A DNA stretch of 64,000 nucleotides, taken from Variovorax sp. UMC13. GTDB taxonomy: Bacteria > Pseudomonadota > Gammaproteobacteria > Burkholderiales > Burkholderiaceae_C. Positions 61,417 to 64,000 of the stretch are shown one piece after another. The DNA lies in assembly GCF_014170375.1 (NCBI RefSeq), contig NZ_LZZW01000032.1, positions 62,001-126,000 of the forward strand, given 5' to 3'. The position numbers and the translations under genes were made by a program. Each line of letters starts with the position of its first letter. Within the stretch, counting starts at the first letter, position 1. The notes under the pieces were generated by a model, which saw only the letters and a program-made list of their open reading frames with translations, had not been told where the DNA came from and made no database searches.

Positions 61417-62154
61417 TCAGCAGCTGGCGGCGACCGCCAGCACGGTCCGCACGAGTTCGGCGCGGCGTGTGTGCAGGCGCTCGACCGGTGCGCCGACGCC
61501 GATGCTCAGGTATTGCCCGCGGATGGGGGTGGCCAGCAGCGTCGCGATCACGCCCGCGCCGGAGGTGGCGAGGTTTGCCGATTCGTAATAGCCCTGCTCG
61601 CGTGCCGACTCGACGGCCCGCATGGTGGTGGCGATCCTTGCGACCGGCCCGGTCCGTCCCGGTTCGGCGTTGTAGCGCCGCAGCAGCCGGCCGATCTGCT
61701 CGTCGTTCTGGGTGCTGAGCAGCATGATGCCCGTCGCGGTGCGGTGCATCGGACGCATGGTGCCGGGCGATGGCGAGAAACGCAGGGCATTCTGCGATTC
61801 GAGGACCGACAGATACTGCAGCAGGATGCCGCTCTGGCGAGCCAGCAGCACGGTCTCGCCGGTTTCGTTCGCGAGTCGACGCAACGCGTCCTGGACCGCA
61901 TCGCGCTTGTGCGGAATGCGTGTCGCCCAGTCGCCCAGGAACGCCACGCGCACCGACGGGCAGTACTCGCGCGTGGTCGCATCGAACTCCATGTAGCCGC
62001 GGGACACCATGGACTTCAGCAGCATCGAGACGCTGGACTGCGGCGCCGCCAGTTTCTGTGCGATGGCGGTCACGCGCAGCGGCCGCCGCTCGGCGTCGAA
62101 CAACTCGAGCAGATCGAAGACGCGTATGGCTGATTTGACGAGACCGCTGTGCAC
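61417..62154 (-). CDS. IclR-family transcriptional regulator (GTG start)
   Basis: 245-residue regulator: N-terminal winged helix (SAIRVFDLLELFDAERRPLRVTAIAQKLAAPQSSVSMLLKSMVSRGYM) and an effector domain (TGETVLLARQSGILLQYLSV; VARIATTMRAVESAREQGYYES). The start is a GTG at 62154; no ATG is available before the DNA-binding domain. It is the obvious candidate to bind the twin palindromes at 60364-60414 and to sense an acid or CoA intermediate of the island. Confidence 0.92.
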   Translation of the reverse strand: MHSGLVKSAIRVFDLLELFDAERRPLRVTAIAQKLAAPQSSVSMLLKSMVSRGYMEFDATTREYCPSVRVAFLGDWATRIPHKRDAVQDALRRLANETGETVLLARQSGILLQYLSVLESQNALRFSPSPGTMRPMHRTATGIMLLSTQNDEQIGRLLRRYNAEPGRTGPVARIATTMRAVESAREQGYYESANLATSGAGVIATLLATPIRGQYLSIGVGAPVERLHTRRAELVRTVLAVAASC

Positions 62155-62216
62155 CGGGGGCTTCCAGAAACGGGGACGGAGTCCGCCATTGTCTCAGCCC
62201 GCGCGTCGCGGTCCGC

Positions 62217-63347
62217 TCAGGCCGCCACCGTCGCCGCCCCCTGCCGTAGCCCCATGGCCTCCAGCGTCTGCGCGATCGCCTCGACCGCGCCCGGAATGCC
62301 GGCCTCGCCGAAGTGGCCCATGCAGCCCACGCGGAAGGTCTCGACCTGGGTCAGCTTGCCCGGGTAGAGGATGTAGCCGCGCTTCTTGACCTCCTGGTAG
62401 AAGGTCTTGAAGTCGTAGTTGGCGTCGTCCGGCGCGTGGAAGGTCACGATGATCGGCGCCTGGATCGCGGGGTCGAGGAAGCTGCGCAGGCCGAGTGCGG
62501 CCAGGCCGTCGACCAGGGCCTTGCAGTTGCGCGCGTAGCGGCCGCCGCGCGCTGCGAGGCCGCCTTCCTCGAGGTACTGCGCAATGGCCTCGTCCAGCGC
62601 GGCCACCACGTGGGTCGGCGGCGTGAAGCGCCACTGGGTGGTCTTCTCCATGTACGTCCACTGCTCGTACAGGTCCATGCTCAGCGAGTGGCAATGACCT
62701 TCGCACTGTTCGAGCACGGCCCGCCGAACGACCACGAAGCCCATGCCCGGCACGCCTTCGAGGCACTTGCCCGAAGCCGCGATGACGGCGTCGAAGGGCG
62801 TCTTGCGGGCATCGATCTCGAGCGCGCCGAAGGAACTCATGGCGTCGATGATCAGGCCGCGTCCGTGCCGGGCCACGACCTGCGCGATGTCGTGCAGCGG
62901 GTTGAGCACGCCGGCCCCGGTCTCGCAGTGCACCATCGCCACGTGCGTGATGCCCGGGTCGGCGGCCAGGGCGCGCTCCACGTCGGCCGCCTGCACCTGC
63001 TTGTCTTCGGTGTAGTCGATGGTGGTCACCTTGCGGCCCAGCACGCGGCAGATCTTCGCCAGGCGCTGGCAGTAGGCGCCGTTGCTCGGCACCAGCACAT
63101 GGCCGTCGCGTGGCACCAGGGTGCCGATGGCGGCCTCGACCGAGAAGGTGCCGCTGCCCTGCATCGGCACGCATTCGTGCGTGCCCTGGCCGTGCACGAT
63201 GTCGAGCACGCGCGCGCGGATGCGCGCGGTGATCTTGTTGAAGTCGCCGTCCCACGAGCCCCAGTCGCGCAGCATCGCCTGGCGCGTGCGGTCCGAGGTG
63301 GTGAGCGGGCCCGGCGTGAGCAGGATGGGGCTGGGGGTCGAATTCAT
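62217..63347 (-). CDS. phnW: 2-aminoethylphosphonate:pyruvate transaminase
   Basis: 376-residue PLP enzyme that turns 2-aminoethylphosphonate and pyruvate into phosphonoacetaldehyde and alanine. It begins with the PhnW motif ILLTPGPLTTSDRTRQAML; QGSGTFSVEAAIGTLVP, MVHCETGAGVLNPL and SSFGALEIDARKT follow, with the PLP Lys in IAASGKCLEGVPG. Length is typical. A permease gene lies 39 nt upstream on the same strand. The next enzyme (phnX or phnY) is not in the window. Confidence 0.92.
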   Translation of the reverse strand: MNSTPSPILLTPGPLTTSDRTRQAMLRDWGSWDGDFNKITARIRARVLDIVHGQGTHECVPMQGSGTFSVEAAIGTLVPRDGHVLVPSNGAYCQRLAKICRVLGRKVTTIDYTEDKQVQAADVERALAADPGITHVAMVHCETGAGVLNPLHDIAQVVARHGRGLIIDAMSSFGALEIDARKTPFDAVIAASGKCLEGVPGMGFVVVRRAVLEQCEGHCHSLSMDLYEQWTYMEKTTQWRFTPPTHVVAALDEAIAQYLEEGGLAARGGRYARNCKALVDGLAALGLRSFLDPAIQAPIIVTFHAPDDANYDFKTFYQEVKKRGYILYPGKLTQVETFRVGCMGHFGEAGIPGAVEAIAQTLEAMGLRQGAATVAA

Positions 63348-63386
63348 CGTGATGTCTCCGTGCGGGTGGGGTAGAGGGGAAACGGG

Positions 63387-64000
63387 TCAGCCGCGTCCGA
63401 GCTGGCGCCAGGCCTGCGTACGTGACAGCAGCACGCGCGTGAGCAGCGAGTAGACGATGCACACCACGGTCGAGGTGACGACGATCAGGCTGGCCAGCGC
63501 CGCGGCCGGGCCGATGTCGCCGGCGTCGTCCATGTGCATGATCGCGACCGAGGCCAGGATGGTGTCGGGCGTGTAGAGGAAGATGGCGCACGACAGGCTG
63601 GCCATCGAGACCACGAAGAAGTAGCGGCCGATGTCGAGGATCGCGGGCAGGCACACCGGCACCGTCACGCGGAAGAAGGTCTTGATGAACGGCACCTTGA
63701 GCGAGGCCGAGACGGCCTCGAACTCGTTGTCGATCTGCTTGAGCGCCGTCACCGCCGTGAGGTGGCTGGAGGTGTAGTAGTGCACCACCATCGAGATCAC
63801 CAGGATCGCCATCGTCTGGTAGAGAAAGCCCAGCGGGTTGGCCGGATGGTTGAAGAACATCACGTAGCCCAGGCCCAGCACCAGCCCGGGCACCGCCATC
63901 GACAGCACCGCCATCATGTGCATGGTGCGGCGCATGAGCCCGAGGTTGCGCGTCTTCTCGATCAGGTAGGCGCCCACGAAGACGATGAAGGAACCGGCCA
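63387..64000 (-). CDS. ABC transporter permease, probably for 2-aminoethylphosphonate (partial)
   Basis: The last about 204 residues of a permease; the gene runs off the right edge with no start in the window. Several hydrophobic helices and an EAA loop (FEAVSASLKVPFIKTFFRVTVPVCLPAI) are visible. Its place directly upstream of phnW suggests uptake of 2-aminoethylphosphonate, as for the PhnU/PhnV group; the missing N-terminal part and neighbours could test this. Confidence 0.85.
   Translation of the reverse strand, partial: AGSFIVFVGAYLIEKTRNLGLMRRTMHMMAVLSMAVPGLVLGLGYVMFFNHPANPLGFLYQTMAILVISMVVHYYTSSHLTAVTALKQIDNEFEAVSASLKVPFIKTFFRVTVPVCLPAILDIGRYFFVVSMASLSCAIFLYTPDTILASVAIMHMDDAGDIGPAAALASLIVVTSTVVCIVYSLLTRVLLSRTQAWRQLGRG

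Overview
The window is high-GC DNA (roughly 70% by eye) with dense, mostly well-known proteobacterial genes. The mix of tripartite tricarboxylate (Tct/Bug) proteins, TRAP and ABC uptake systems, CoA-linked catabolic operons, a bacteriophytochrome and a glycine-rich RRM protein points to a soil or plant-associated betaproteobacterium of the Comamonadaceae, most like Variovorax. That assignment is inference from gene content and codon use. I see no tRNA, rRNA, CRISPR array, insertion sequence or prophage. The region reads as ordinary chromosome with several accessory catabolic islands.

Layout. 1-7.4 kb: a partial DUF2855 gene, the ohr/ohrR peroxide-resistance pair with an operator and terminator, a serine hydrolase, an enoyl-CoA hydratase, a 3-hydroxyacyl-CoA dehydrogenase, an unknown protein, purT and an HSL-type esterase. 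7.4-14.2 kb: a TetR regulator divergent from a catabolic operon (ABC binding protein, two SDRs, acyl-CoA ligase, SCP2-type thiolase), with two clear dyads between them. 14.3-18.5 kb: tctA/tctB, then an RRM protein whose leader can hide its own ribosome site, divergent from an RhlE-type helicase. 18.7-23.5 kb: a TRAP transporter operon (dctP, fused dctQM, LacI regulator, SDR) behind paired LacI-like operators. 23.5-25.7 kb: monooxygenase plus a two-gene ABC exporter. 25.8-28.3 kb: dadA, then a vapB-vapC-DUF3820 operon and a YciH/SUI1 gene.

28.3-34 kb: a bacteriophytochrome kinase coupled to its heme oxygenase, AMP nucleosidase and a TIGR00725/LOG-like protein. 33.4-40.5 kb: an ABC importer with a divergent LysR, a PanE-type reductase and glutathione reductase. 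40.6-44.8 kb: an exported dikinase-like protein with a domain order resembling glucan, water dikinase, a rhodanese, a nucleotidyltransferase-HEPN pair and a LysM/BON protein. 45-53.4 kb: coaX, an M20/DUF2817 hydrolase pair, glpQ, argE-like, DUF445, and a TetR/RibD-like divergent pair sharing a palindrome. 53.4-62.2 kb: a dicarboxylate-type catabolic island (TctC, CitE-like lyase, CaiB transferase, MaoC, acyl-CoA dehydrogenase, MaoC, MmgE/PrpD; divergent second CitE-like lyase; IclR) controlled from an intergenic region with two identical 16-bp palindromes. 62.2-64 kb: phnW and part of its transporter.

Most worth a second look: the exported dikinase-like protein; the SD-sequestering leader of the RRM gene; the dicarboxylate island and its twin palindromes; the vapBC-DUF3820 operon; and a three-copy repeat that always starts right after a stop codon.
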